Shown: positions 1-10,326, counted from the stretch's first letter. The stretch is 60,000 bases of DNA from Cryptomeria japonica (GCF_030272615.1 NC_081411.1:834386136-834446135); one strand, 5' to 3'. The notes: a model not told the origin generated them from the sequence alone. Translations and numbers: made by a program.

Positions 1-680
1 TTCTTCTATGTAGTTAGGCACTCTTGATCTATAGTCCTTAGGTTCTTGTGTATTTTGACTCCAAAATTCATCTACTTTAACATTATGCTTTCTACCATCC
101 TCTTAAATATCTTTTTATAACATCTAGATAGGTATTTATTCTAGTTGAGTACCCAAGAAAGAACCCTTCATAACATCTTGAATCAAACTTTCCTAGTTTC
201 CATCTTTTCTAATATAAAATTTTCTTCCAAAGATTCTAAAATATTTGATAGTAGTAAGACTTTCATACCATAGCTCATAAGGCGTCTTAGAGTTGTTGAC
301 CCTCAACTGCACCATGTTAAGAATATAGATTTAAGTATGAACTACATATTTTTAATAAACATATGCCATATTAGAATCTTTTAACATTGTCCTATCCTTC
401 TCTTCAACTATTCTACTCTTTCTTTCTACTACCTAATTTTGTTGAGGAATTCTAGGAGTAGACACATGTCTTCTAATTCCATGATCTTCACAATAACTCT
501 CAAACTCATTTGATATAAATTCACCACCTCTATTAGATCTCAAATATTTGATCTTAGCACCTACTTCATTCTCAACCATACATTTGAAATCCTTAAACTT
601 ACCAGAGCTTTTTATTTTTCTCTAAAAATGTAACCCATGTCATTCTAGAAAAATCATCAACAAGCAACATAAAATACCTT
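1..680 (-). pseudogene. Copia integrase fragment, antisense, heavily decayed
   Basis: Read on the minus strand, the segment encodes scattered pieces of a Ty1/Copia integrase. A stretch reading YFMLLVDDFSRMTWVTF (about 680-610) matches the integrase core around its second catalytic Asp. Further left come VNNSKTPYELWY and a piece reading SFLGYST, both from the integrase C-terminal region. Stops and frameshifts are frequent, so no protein is possible. It meets a sense-strand Copia fragment at about 680, so the two run head to head. It diverges from both sense copies downstream and probably comes from a different insertion. The left end lies outside the window. Confidence 0.75.
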
Positions 681-683
681 AAA

Positions 684-1756
684 TGGAGTACAACTAAGGG
701 TGAACATCAATATGACACCTTATGAATTATGGTATGATAGGAGACCCTCAATCAAGTATTTCAAAGTGTTTGGCAACAAATGATTCATCAAAAGAGATGA
801 AGATGGACTTGGTAGCTTTGAACCAAGAAGTGATGAAGGTATCTTCTTAGGCTACTCTAATCACAACAAGACCTATAAGTGCTTCAACAAAAGACTAAAA
901 AGGGTAGTTGAAAGTGTACATGTGATAATTGATGAGGATTTACATAAAGGTAAAAAGACTACGATAAACCAAATTGAAGAACCATATGTTGAAGATGAAG
1001 ATAAATCTGAAAGCGAACATGAAGAAGAAACATCGAGCAAAGCCCCAAATAGATATGTACAAAAGAATCGCCCTGAAGATCAGATAATTGGCAACAAGAA
1101 TGAAGATATACAAAAAAAGGTATGCAAGAAATAACGAGCAAGTAAAATTCTTCCTTATGACTGAGATGGAACCCAAGACATATAATGAGGCCAACAAGAG
1201 TGAGAATTGGATGAATGCAATGGAAGAAGAGCTACAACAGATTGAGAAGAACAAAACATGGGAATTGGTCCCTAGACCTGCTAATAAGAATGTCATTGGA
1301 ACTAAATGGGTCTACAGGAACAAGATGAATGAAGAAGGGAAAGTAATAAGAAACAAAGCTAGATTGGTATGCAAGGGATATGCTCAAGTAGAGGGCATAG
1401 ATTTTGAAGAGACTTTTTCTCATATTGCAAGACTTGAAGCCATAAGGACGTTCTTGGCATTTTCAGCATATAAAGTATATAAGATTTATCAACTGGATGC
1501 CAAATTTGCATTCTTAAATGGCAATCTTGAGGAAGAGGTCTACATTGAGCAACCTAAAGGTTTTCAGCCTCATGAAGATGATAATTTTGTCTGTAGATTG
1601 AAGAAGGCACTATATGGATTAAAATAGGCTCCTAGAGCATGGTACTCAAGATTGGATAAATATCTCCATTAGCAAGGTTTTAGAAAGGGCAATGCTTATA
1701 GAAATTTATACATTAAGGTGGACGATGATTACATGATCATAGTAGTGGTCAATGTA
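684..1756 (+). pseudogene. Copia integrase C-terminus plus RT N-terminal half (copy A)
   Basis: The segment runs from the integrase C-terminal region (TPYELWYDRRPSIKYFKVFG, then the FLGYSNHNKTY motif) into the Copia reverse transcriptase ([20 protein letters not shown], then [20 protein letters not shown] and [18 protein letters not shown]). It breaks off just before the YxDD catalytic motif. An ATG at 1088 opens a 179-codon stretch ending at TAG 1625-1627. A second in-frame TAG lies at 1670-1672. The whole segment is a near-identical copy of 3531-4603, and both TAG stops are shared with that copy. At about 1757 the sequence jumps directly into gag of the next copy, which points to a deletion or recombination between two related elements. 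Confidence 0.85.
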
Positions 1757-2440
1757 GAGCAAACAAAAACACTCCAAAGACACAGAGGGTATTGGATTTG
1801 ATGTTGGTGAATGTTCTACAAGTAAGAACTTATTGAATAAAGAAATATAATTTATCTCTTCAAGGGATAATAGTAAAAGACAAACCTTCACTGTTAGCAA
1901 GCCTACTGAGAATAAGACATATGTTGCATTTACAAGGAAACAATATGTTGATCCAAAAAGAAAAGCCAACGTGGATGATGAAGGTTTCACAAAGGTCAAG
2001 GACAGAAGAAGGAAGAGCTCAGGAAGGCTAAGTTATGCTGCTCCAAGGAGACCAATGAGAAACAATTTCAATAATGATAGGTATGTACCTCAATTCCACA
2101 ACTATTGCTATAAATGTAACACTTATGGTCATAGAACTATTTATTCTAAGCTTATGCATAGATCTCCACCCAGTTTTGAAAGTAGAAATCAGTTTTCTAC
2201 TCTTAGGGATATGAGTGTTATTTGTTATCAATGTAATAGGTATGGTCATAGGAGTTATGAATGTAGGAGAAATGTATCTCAACCCTACAATAGTTTTTCA
2301 AACTCATCGTTCAATATAAATGTCAAATGCTACCATTTTCAAAACTTGGGCCACATTGCAAAACATTGTAAGCTTAGGACAGTTAAGAAAAAGAAGACAG
2401 TGTCAACATCTAAACCTAATGTAAAACCAAAATAGAATGG
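1757..2440 (+). pseudogene. Copia gag with three CCHC zinc knuckles
   Basis: The nucleocapsid part of Copia Gag, which packages element RNA. The clear frame begins at an internal ATG (1971), but coding similarity extends upstream in the same frame (FTVSKPTENKTYVAFTRKQY), so that ATG is not the real start. Three zinc knuckles are visible. The first, CYKCNTYGHRTI, has lost its last Cys. The second, CYQCNRYGHRSYEC, is complete. The third, CYHFQNLGHIAKHC, has Phe instead of its second Cys. A basic tail (KKKKTVSTSKPNVKPK) precedes the TAG near 2433. Two of the three knuckles are broken, which fits a decayed element. Confidence 0.8.
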
Positions 2441-2539
2441 GACAGTAGAAAAGAAGAAAGATTCTAAACAAGTTTGGGCAGAAAAGGATAAACACAAGGC
2501 GGACTCAAGTTTGATTGTTCAAACTGCCCTACATGCTGA

Positions 2540-3520
2540 AAGGAAAAACTTGTGAGTAGTAGATAGTGGTTGATCCAACCACATGACTGGTGATAAGAAT
2601 AAATTCATCAAATTAGAAGATTGGAATGGTGGTTCAGTGAGGTTTGGAGACAAATCATCTATCAAAATCAAGGGCAGAGGCACACTACACATTGATGGCA
2701 AGCTGAAATCATATGATGTATATTATGTGGAAGGTTTGAAGCACAATCTTCTAAGTGTGAGTCAAATGTGTGACAAAGGATATAAGTTTACATTTGATTC
2801 CAAGGGTTGTGAAATCAAAAAAGAGAGCAGTGGTTAGCTTGTTGTTGAAGGAAAAAGGACACATGGCAATGTATCTAATCTTAAGGAATGCTTTGATTCT
2901 CAATTTATGATGGGACAAGTTAATGAGAGTTGGTTATGGCATAGAAGACTAGGTCACATGAATTTTGATAACCTTGTTAAGGTAAGCAAGAAGGGATATG
3001 TAAGGCACATACCCCAGATTATCAAACCTGCAAGCACCTTCTATGATGAGTGTCAAAGAGGGAAGCAAACTAAAGTAAGCTTCAAGACTAAAGAATACTC
3101 AATTACAAGGCCGCTAGAGCTTGTGCATACAGATTTGTGTGGGCCTACAAGGACAAGAGCATTGAATGGAGAAAAATACTTTATGCTTCTTATAGATGAT
3201 TTTTCAAGAATGACATGGGTCACCTTCTTGAAAGACAAGTCACAAGCATTTGAGAGATTCAAAATCTTAAAGAAAATGGTTGAGAAGTAAAGTGGATACA
3301 AGCTGAAATGTTGGAGGTTAGACCGTGGAGGTGAGTTCACATCAAATGAGTTTGAAGCTTACTATGAGAGGCCTTGAATTAGAAGACTATATTCAGCCCC
3401 TAGGACACCACAACAAAATGGGTTGTGGAAAAGAATAATAGAACAGTCAAAGAGATGGCAAGGACAATGTTAAATGAAACAGATTTGCTTGATGTCTATT
3501 GGAAAGAACCAGTTCACACA
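2540..3520 (+). pseudogene. Copia protease, GAG-pre-integrase and integrase core
   Basis: The protease signature is VVDSG followed by a stop and SNHMTG, where Copia elements normally have DSGCSNHM: the codon for the Cys is now TGA (about 2573). Next come NLLSVSQMCDKGYKFTF, the GAG-pre-integrase segment SWLWHRRLGHMNFDNL, the integrase core with LVHTDLCGPTR (first Asp) and LLIDDFSRMTWVTFLKDK, then WRLDRGGEFTSNEF (about 3314-3350, the RGGEF block) and PQQNG (about 3410). In-frame stops include TAG at about 2836 and TAA at 3288-3290. Domain order and spacing are normal for Copia, and the breaks make it non-functional. Confidence 0.85.
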
Positions 3521-3526
3521 ACTGTA

Positions 3527-4740
3527 TACACCTTAAATGGAGTAGAACTAAGGGTGAACATCAATATGACACCTTATGAATTATAGTATGATAGGAGACC
3601 CTCAGTCAAGTATTTCAAAGTGTTTGGCAGCAAATGCTTCATAAAAAGAGATGAAGATGGACTTAGTAGCTTTGAATCAAGAAGTGATGAAGGTATCTTC
3701 TTAGGTTACTCTAATCACAACAAGACTTATAGGTGCTTCAACAAAAGACTAAAAAGGGTAGTTGAAAGTGTACATGTGAGAATTGATGAGGATATATATA
3801 AAGGTAAAAAGACTACGATAAATCAAATTGAAGAGCCATATGTTGAAGATAAAGATCAATCTAAAAGAGAACATGAAGAAGAAACACCAAGCAAATCCCC
3901 AAACATATATGTATAAAAGAATCACCCTAAAGAGAAGATAATTGGCAACAAGAATGAAGTTGTACAAATAAGAAGGTATGTAAGAAATAATGAGCAAGTA
4001 AACTTCTACCTTATGAATGAGATGGAACCCAAGACATATAAATGAGGCCAACAAGAGTGAGAATTGGATGAATGCAGTGGAAGAAGAGCTACGACAAATT
4101 GAGAAGAACTAAACATGGGAATTGGTCCCTAGACCTGCTAATAAGAATGTCATTGGAACTAAATGGGTCTATAGGAACAAGATGAATGAAGAAGGGAAAG
4201 CAATAAGAAACAAAGCTAGATTGGTATGCAAGGGATATTCTCAAGTAGAGGGCATAGATTTTGAAGAGATTTTTTCTCCTATTGCAAGAATTGAAGCCAT
4301 AAGGATGTTCTTGGCATTTTCAGCATATAAAGGATATAAGATTTATCAAATGGATGTCAAATCTGCATTCTTAAATGGAAATCTTGAGGAAGTGGTCTAC
4401 ATTGAGCAACCTGAAGGTTTTTCAGCTTCATGAAGATGATGATTTTGTCTGCAGATTGAAGAAAACACTATACGGATTACAATAGGCTCCTAGAGCATGG
4501 TACTCAAGATTGGATAAATATCTCCATTAGCAAGGTTTCAGAAAGAGAAATGGTTATAGAAATTTATACATTAAGGTGGATGGTGATTACATGATCATGG
4601 TAGTGGTATACATAGATGATATCATCTTTGGAGGAAATAAAGATATTCTATGCAAAGAGTTTGTTGATCAGATGGAGTCAAAATTTGAGATGTCTATGCT
4701 TGGAGAGTTATCATATTTTCTTGGTTTGTAAATATCACAG
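3527..4740 (+). pseudogene. Copia integrase C-terminus and reverse transcriptase (copy B)
   Basis: This is the full-length counterpart of the fragment at 684-1756. It reads integrase C-terminus (FLGYSNHNKTYRCFNKRLKR), an acidic spacer, then RT ([58 protein letters not shown]), a frameshift at about 4425, LYGLQ followed by TAG 4483-4485, a second TAG at 4528-4530, then the catalytic VVVYIDDIIFGG (about 4600-4635) and LGELSYFLGL. YIDD is the Copia RT active site and looks intact. Stops and the frameshift rule out activity. The two TAGs are also present in copy A, so they predate the separation of the two copies. Confidence 0.88.
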
Positions 4741-5552
4741 CAAAATAAAGACATATTCATCTCTCAAACCAAGTATGCCAAAGACCTATTGAATAAATTC
4801 CAAATGGAGGACAACAAGTCGGTTAGGACTCCCATGGTGACAGGATGCAAGTTAAGAAAAGATGATGAGTCACCTAGTGTTGATCAAACCTTGTATAGAT
4901 CCATGATTGGAAGACTATTGTATCTCATAGCCTCAAGGCCTGATATAGTTCAAGCAGTGTGTATGGTGGCAAGGTTTCAAGCTTCCCCTAAGCAATCACA
5001 TGTCAATGCAGTTAGGAGGATCTTCAAGTATCTGTAGGGAACACTTATGGCTTATGGTATCCAAAGAAAGCAGGTTTCACTTTGCAAGCCTATACTGATG
5101 TAGATTGGACAGGATGTGTAGATGGCAAGAAAAGAACTAGTGGTAGAGATTTATTCCTTGGAGACAGATTGGTGTCATGGCATAGCAAGAAACAAGATTC
5201 CCTTTCGTTATCAACTGCTGAAGTAGAATATATTGCTACTACTACATGTTGCTCACTGAAGGACATTCAGGTAGAGTTTTTAGAGCCTATTCTCATCATG
5301 TGTGACAACTCAAGTGCAATCAATATATCAAAGAACCCTGTCATGCATTCTAGGACAAAACACATTGCAATCAAATATCATTTTCTCAGGGAAAAGGTTG
5401 CAAAGAAAGAGGTAAAAGTTGAATATGTGGGCACTTGTGAACAAATCGCTGATATTTTCGCTAAGCCCCTACCTAAGGACAACTTTGATTATCTAAGACA
5501 GAAATTGGGTGTTCTTCCACCTGCTTGCAACACTTACGTGTTTTTAGTGTAA
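4741..5552 (+). pseudogene. Copia RT C-terminus and RNase H
   Basis: RT continues with TPMVTGCKLRKDDESPSVDQ, YRSMIGRLLYLIASRPDI and RIFKYL, where a TAG (about 5035) interrupts. RNase H then follows with the catalytic blocks YTDVDWTGC (first Asp), SLSTAEVEYIA (Glu), IMCDNSSAINISKNP (Asp) and RTKHIAIKYHFLREK, ending with CEQIADIFAKPLPKD and a TAA at 5550-5552. The RNase H acidic residues are preserved, so this is the least damaged part of the element. The frame stops about 10 bases before the first purine-rich tract. Confidence 0.88.
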
Positions 5553-5908
5553 TCTGTGGTTTAGGGGGAGCATATTGTTTCTACACTTTCTGCCTTGAAC
5601 CTCATGTACAGTCCCATAGGGAGTTCTGAATTTTTGTAAGTAGTATTACCACTACATTTTATATTGTAATAATGGTTCATCTAGCTATAGGCAGCAGAGG
5701 TCAACAAGTTGTAAAGGAAATTTGTAATGTATTACAAATGTGTCATGATTGAAATTGGAAGTTCCATTCATTGCTATAGAAAATCAAAGGGGGAGTTCAT
5801 GCATAGTTGATAGTTGGTAATTTCACCTTTTTCCATTATTGTCAAAGGGGGAGAAATTAGTCAGAGTGTGGTCTGCAAGTGTGTTGACATCAATGCCAAA
5901 GGGGGAGA
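5553..5908 (+). other. Copia 3' untranslated region with four GGGGGAG purine tracts
   Basis: No coding sequence. GGGGGAG-type tracts recur: TTAGGGGGAGCAT near 5563, CAAAGGGGGAGTTC near 5787, CAAAGGGGGAGAAAT near 5845 and CAAAGGGGGAGATTGTTG near 5897. Only the last lies directly before a TGTTG that could start the LTR, so it is the probable plus-strand primer. Copia elements commonly use such a tract. The extra copies upstream are similar enough to look like duplicated primer tracts. Confidence 0.7.
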
Positions 5909-6289
5909 TTGTTGCCATTATTGTCATTGATGTCAAGAGATGTCAAATGGTTGCAAAATAATAGGTAGTAGTCATGTTGTCAAGGGATGTCAAGAGGTTG
6001 CAAAGAAGCACGTAGTAGTCACACATAACATGTAGGTTATATTGTGCAATTGCGCATAACACTTCATGTTATGTTGTAGGGGTTTCGACCAAATTCATCA
6101 TCTCCACATGTCAGCAGCAGTGAATGAGTCTCGAGTTGGGATTGAGAGTCATGATTTCTATATGGTAGCATTTGTTTGGCTCATGTATATCTGTGAGTCT
6201 CGTGGTGTGTTCGAAAGAAAGAGATCATGTGGGATAACACTTGAATGAAGGGTAGATCATCAACAACTACCCCGTAGCATTGAGATGGA

Positions 6290-7151
6290 GGGTGAACCCA
6301 CAATAGTGGGTTACACTTTTTTGCCAACTTTGACATTGCAATATTCATTTTCAGAAAAAACTTCAGATTTAGACACCTATTACTTCTAAACCATAAGGAA
6401 TTTGTAGATCATGTGAACTAGTGATTTGTGTCATTTTGTATGTAAATTCTAAAAATATTTTTTTGATAATTTTTGGAATCAATTTGCTTTAGCATAGCTT
6501 TTTTTTCTATAATAGATATGAACGTGATTCTTTCGAATTTGGTTTATTAATATCCATAGCTAGTGTTTGCAATTGGTTTTATAACATTATCTTCAATATT
6601 TCATTTTTTTTTAATATTTAAAGTTGAGTTAACTGTAATTTTGACATATGTCCATTTGATATTACATAACTTGTTGTATATGTAACGAAATTTTTTTTTT
6701 TTTTTTGAAAAGAGGACTTCAATACCTAGTGCATAAATATTTTTCAGAATTTTTTGGGTGAAGTTTTACTATTTTTTCATAAGTATTGAATAAAGAAGTT
6801 CATGTTCGGTGAAAACCCTACATTCATAAGAAATAAAATAAAAATATGTTAATGAAATTAAATATATTAAAAATTATACTATTTGGAAAGCTTATAATAA
6901 AGGATACATACTTAAAAAAATAAAACTTCTAAATGAATTCATTTGACCCCCCAAAAACTAATGTAAAATTGGTTTTTTATTAACATTTGATAGATGCAAA
7001 GGAGACTCCATTGCAAGTATGATCTAGAAATAGAGAGGTTCTATCCAAGAAATTTTGATCTAAGAGCCTTTAATGTAGCTCTTATCAATTAATTACTTCA
7101 AATGGGACCTCTTAAAGCTTAAAATGGGAACCAACATTGTGAGTTCACCCT
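6290..7151 (+). mobile_element. Non-autonomous inverted-repeat DNA element, copy 1 (862 bp)
   Basis: The left end is GGGTGAACCCACAATAGTGG; the right end, read inward, is GGGTGAACTCACAATGTTGG. Both are flanked by TGGA (6286-6289 and 7152-7155), a possible 4-bp target duplication. The interior is AT-rich without a credible gene, including a T-run near 6690. The right 200 bp (about 6940-7151) are homologous in reverse orientation to 52504-52760, which shows that the two are copies of one family. No transposase is present, so it would need one supplied in trans. Superfamily not assigned. Confidence 0.75.
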
Positions 7152-7194
7152 GGAAGATGTACTAGTCGTGCGGGATAAGAGTTTCTCTGAGGTC

Positions 7195-7680
7195 GAAGAG
7201 CCCCCCTCTATACCGCGACATGTTTATGAGCCTTGGTTGACCATGCGAAACAAGTTAAGTCAAAAGGAAATGTGTCTCCCTCTATCTTGCACCACGCAAG
7301 TGTGTGCATGGTGTCCATGTGGCATAATTTCAAGCAACGCATAGCGACCCTCCGCTATCTCGCAGCTTGTTTGCGATGAGACTGAAGGTCTCGCGGGGTA
7401 ACACAAGGAGAGGCAAGAGTTGCTTCCCGCCATCCCAAGGCATGATGGACGTGTGAATGGTGATCATGTGAGGTTAAAAGGACAAAGGCAAGAATCGGGC
7501 TTCCTGCTATTCCGTGTCATCAAAAGTGAGGAGCGATGGTCATTCGGGGCAATGCAAGGTGGAGTGAGATATGTATCCCGCTATCCCGCGATACTAAGTA
7601 AGACAAGATGTTGGTCATGCAGGGAAACATGAAGAGAGCAGTGAATGGTTCCCGCTATCCCACACCATTCAAGGTGGGTG
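7195..7680 (+). repeat. Diverged ~74-bp tandem array with core TCCCGCTATCCCGC
   Basis: A core resembling CCCGCTATCCCGCG recurs at about 7207, 7281, 7350, 7424, 7502, 7575 and 7650, spaced 69-78 bases. Between cores the units share a looser GATGGTCATG-like block followed by GGGGCAA-like sequence. It lies immediately upstream of the TATA-like box, where LTR enhancer subrepeats are often found. The ORF at 7420-7632 is only a translation of this array and is not a gene. Confidence 0.65.
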
Positions 7681-7698
7681 TGTGATGGTAAAGCACAC

Positions 7699-7705
7699 TT
7701 TATAA
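7699..7705 (+). promoter_or_regulatory. TATA-like box of probable Copia LTR
   Basis: TTTATAAG lies just after the 74-bp array, in the position expected of an LTR promoter. Transcription would start about 25-35 bases downstream. This is inferred from sequence and position only. Confidence 0.4.
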
Positions 7706-7800
7706 GCCCCACATACCCCATACATGCTTCAATTTCATTTAACCCATTGAAAAAAAAAAGAGTTTGCATGTAAAATATTATGCAACCCTACCTTCTAAAG

Positions 7801-8540
7801 CAAAAATTTCATTAAAACCAATTGTGTTCTTCAACCTATTTGTAATAGGAGACAAGCAAATATAAAATAATTAGATTCTTGAGCTAAAGACAAGATTTTT
7901 CAGGTATTTACAAAGGGAATTTGACTTGAAAAGATTTGATTTGATCACCCATAGGAAATCTGATTTGATTGGGAGATGAAATGAAGTGAGAAAAAACAAT
8001 GTTATGTTTATTTAGGAACTTGTTTTAGAAGTAAACTTAATTTTTTGGGTCATTTAGCCATTCGGCTATGTATTATTCCCATTGGTCTTAGTGGACCCAT
8101 GTACCATTTGGTTGATTCATCATGGTGAACTGACAGGCTCTAGATTGTCAATCAGTATTGCCTAATGATAGAGGCTCATACGGGGATTTTAGTATTGCCT
8201 TCAATGATATATAATCTTATGCATATAAATAGAATACAGATGCTCAAGATACCTAAATTTTGATTAGCCCCTAATAAAGCTAACGGTATTCTGATCTTTT
8301 GAGAGATACAAACAACAGTACAAAATCAAATAATAGCACAAGGAAATCCATTTAAGATCCATGGTTTCTATTATCACTGCTCAAATGAGATTCTGAAACC
8401 TTAAGTGCAATGTATAGTGGGTATATTAATTCCACAAGCATATTCTTACAACGTGAATAGAATTCGTTATTGCAATTAACAAGTTATGGCATTGAATAGA
8501 ACCTATTATTGCAACTGGGTACAAATTTGAGAGGAAATAT
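7801..8540. other. Unannotated AT-rich stretch
   Basis: No gene, RNA or terminal repeat is recognisable. Near 8455-8520 a short phrase is repeated about 48 bases apart (GAATAGAATTCGTTATTGCA and GAATAGAACCTATTATTGCA). Confidence 0.5.
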
Positions 8541-8579
8541 ATTTGTGGAAAATATTTGAAAACTCAAAATTTAAGCATT

Positions 8580-8870
8580 ATTATCCAAGAGGCATCTACA
8601 ATGACATCGAAATGTCCTTAAACAAAAATCCATTTTTGAAACAATTTGACATGCAGATGACAGATAAATGCATGAAAATGACTTGTTTCAGTTTTTGTGG
8701 AGGTGTTATTTTATTACTCCAAATAAAATAGAACCCTTGCCGCTTGTCTTCAACTAGAAGAACATTTATTTTACAATGATTCTCTTCTATTATAAGATAT
8801 CTCTTGGCATATTTTACATATATTTTTTTAATATAAGTATACTAGTTTTAAAATGTTTAAAAACTCAAAA
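8580..8870 (+). repeat. Dispersed repeat, subfamily A, unit 1
   Basis: Begins CCAAGAGGCATCTACAATGA, continues with AACAATTTGACATGCAGATG and TTTATTACTCCAAATAAAAT, then an AT-rich tail with ATTATAAGATATCTCTTGGC and a TATATTTTTTTAATATAAG motif. It aligns along its length with the unit at 9372. No inverted termini or coding capacity are visible. The 62-codon ORF inside is not credible. Confidence 0.7.
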
Positions 8871-9371
8871 TCAAATTGAATTGTAATGTAGTTCATAAAT
8901 ACCCTTAACCGGCGGGAAAAAAATCTGTTTACCCACGTGAAACAGATATTACTTTTGGCACCTCATATATCTTATGTTGTAAATGCCTTGTGAAGGTCGT
9001 TTCTTTTTAATTTGAAAAAAAAAAATTTAATAAAATTATATTTTAATTTTTTTAATTAAAAAATAATAAAGCATCGAGAAGATGCTCGATTATCCATTGA
9101 CTTAATTTAAGTTATGGACAGTCAAATTTTCGTCATTTTGATAAATCCCTTACAATTTACCATGTTCGGCATGACGTGAAGTGAGCCCTGAGCAAATGAA
9201 GACTTCACGATCTCTATTTCTTTATTTCATTGGAGAAGTTTCATAAAATAATTAAATGCACTTGAAGCTTGTATGGTTAGATAATGTTGACAGTCAACTA
9301 AAATATTAATATTTACTATTTTTTTATTTTTTCAAGTTGGATTTATAAAAAGTAAATAAAAGTACATATTA
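8871..9371. other. Unannotated AT-rich stretch
   Basis: Nothing recognisable as a gene or repeat boundary. Includes an A/T-only stretch near 9010-9070. Confidence 0.5.
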
Positions 9372-9655
9372 TTATGTCAAGAGGCATCTACAATGACATC
9401 AAAATGTCCCTAAAAAATTCAAATTTGAAACAATTTGACATGCAAATGATGAGTAAATGCATGAAATATGACATCTTTTGGTTTTTGTGGAGTTATTTTA
9501 TTACTCCGAATAAAATAGAACCCTCGCCACTTGTCTCCAACTATATGAAACCGTTACATTCAAATGATAGTGGAAAAGTGCCATAATATTTACCTTCTAT
9601 TATAAGATATCTCTCAACATAATTTACCTATATTTTTTAAATATAGATATACTGG
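9372..9655 (+). repeat. Dispersed repeat, subfamily A, unit 2
   Basis: Starts TCAAGAGGCATCTACAATGA and follows unit 1 through AACAATTTGACATGCAAATG, TTTATTACTCCGAATAAAAT, CCACTTGTCTCCAACTA and ATTATAAGATATCTCTCAAC. It differs from unit 1 by small indels and substitutions. It abuts a subfamily B unit. Confidence 0.72.
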
Positions 9656-9740
9656 TTTCGTCGAAAGGCGATCTACAATGACATACAAGTTATCCGTAAA
9701 CAAAAAGTATTTTTTTTAAAAAATTGACGTGTTGACTTGG
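9656..9740 (+). repeat. Dispersed repeat, subfamily B, unit 3
   Basis: Starts CGAAAGGCGATCTACAATGA and continues TATCCGTAAACAAAAAGTAT and TTTTTTAAAAAATTGACGTG. It shares the ATCTACAATGA core with subfamily A but has GGCGATC in place of GGCATC, and matches the unit at 11146. Confidence 0.6.
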
Positions 9741-9863
9741 TAGTATAGTGATGCTGGCGGAGGAGTAGGTTAAAATGTTACACATTCTTATCGGAATAAC
9801 CACACAGTAGTGGAAGAATGGAGTAGAAATATCCTTTGCTGAAATGGCAGAATACATTTACTA

Positions 9864-10324
9864 GGGGAAAGGACCTAGTAGTTGTGCACCCTAACTTCGC
9901 GCTTCTCAAAATCTTACTTGGAAATTTCAAATCACTCCGATTTTTTTACATCAGCTTACTTGGCAAGTCCCCTGCTTATAACTAAGGTTTCAGGGCCACA
10001 TCATCAAATATGATGCCACGTCAGCATGCTTTTTGCCAAGGTGTCCGAAACAGCCCCCCAAAAAAGTGAGACCAATAGGCATGCAAAAGAGACCCCAATA
10101 GTTGTGCAGCTGACATGGCATCACCCGATTGGTTACTTTTTACAATCTTAGTACATTTCTTAACAACTGTTGGTACATTTCCTAACAACTGTTGGTACAT
10201 TTCTTAACAAAAGTTGAAATTTTTTGTTTCAAACAATAGATTTTATTTGTTCAATTTTTGGAACAAAGGGTATCAACAACCCTCACAACTATTGGTACAT
10301 GCTCAACTACTAGGTCCTTTCCCC
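9864..10324. mobile_element. MITE with 25-bp terminal inverted repeats and TA flanks (461 bp)
   Basis: The left terminus GGGGAAAGGACCTAGTAGTT (9864 onward) is the reverse complement of the right terminus ending at 10324. The match runs 25 bp with one mismatch. TA dinucleotides flank both ends (9862-9863 and 10325-10326), as expected of a Tc1/mariner-type target duplication. There is no coding capacity. Inside the right half are three 22-bp direct repeats (10151-10216) based on GTACATTTCTTAACAACTGT. The superfamily is inferred from the TA flanks only. Confidence 0.75.
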
Positions 10325-10326
10325 TA

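Larger units (their letters stand above)
1757..7800 (+). mobile_element. Ty1/Copia retrotransposon, 5'-truncated, with probable 3' LTR
   Basis: Gag, protease, integrase, reverse transcriptase and RNase H follow one another in the Copia order (integrase before RT), then come a purine-rich 3' region and a probable 3' LTR beginning with TGTTG at 5909. No 5' LTR or primer-binding site is present, because the left end is fused to another Copia fragment at about 1757. Every domain carries stops or frameshifts. The right edge is uncertain: a TATA-like TTTATAAG near 7700 suggests the LTR extends at least that far. An 862-bp inverted-repeat element sits inside the LTR. I estimate the end near 7800 and cannot fix it. 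Confidence 0.75.
5909..7800 (+). repeat. Probable Copia 3' LTR, split by an inserted DNA element
   Basis: It starts TGTTGCCATTATTGTCATTG directly after the last purine tract. The sequence is interrupted at 6290-7151 by an inverted-repeat element and resumes at 7152. The resumed part is GC-richer than its surroundings and contains a ~74-bp tandem array followed by a TATA-like box at 7699-7705. With no 5' LTR to compare, the right edge cannot be set. About 1 kb without the insertion would be an acceptable Copia LTR length. The same TTGTCATTGATG motif near the start recurs in two other LTR-like sequences in this window. Confidence 0.5.

Noticed and set aside
940-1296. Minus-strand ORF of 118 codons
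   Set aside because: It lies opposite the acidic spacer and RT start of the sense Copia fragment. Its Phe/Leu/Ile-rich translation is a shadow of Glu/Lys-rich coding.
6066-6248. 60-codon plus-strand ORF after the Copia LTR start
   Set aside because: Short, no motif, inside probable LTR sequence; not supported as a gene.
7420-7632. 70-codon ORF
   Set aside because: It is a translation of the 74-bp tandem array.
10151-10216. Possible CRISPR-like array
   Set aside because: Three 22-bp units with no spacers, inside a plant MITE; simple tandem repeat.
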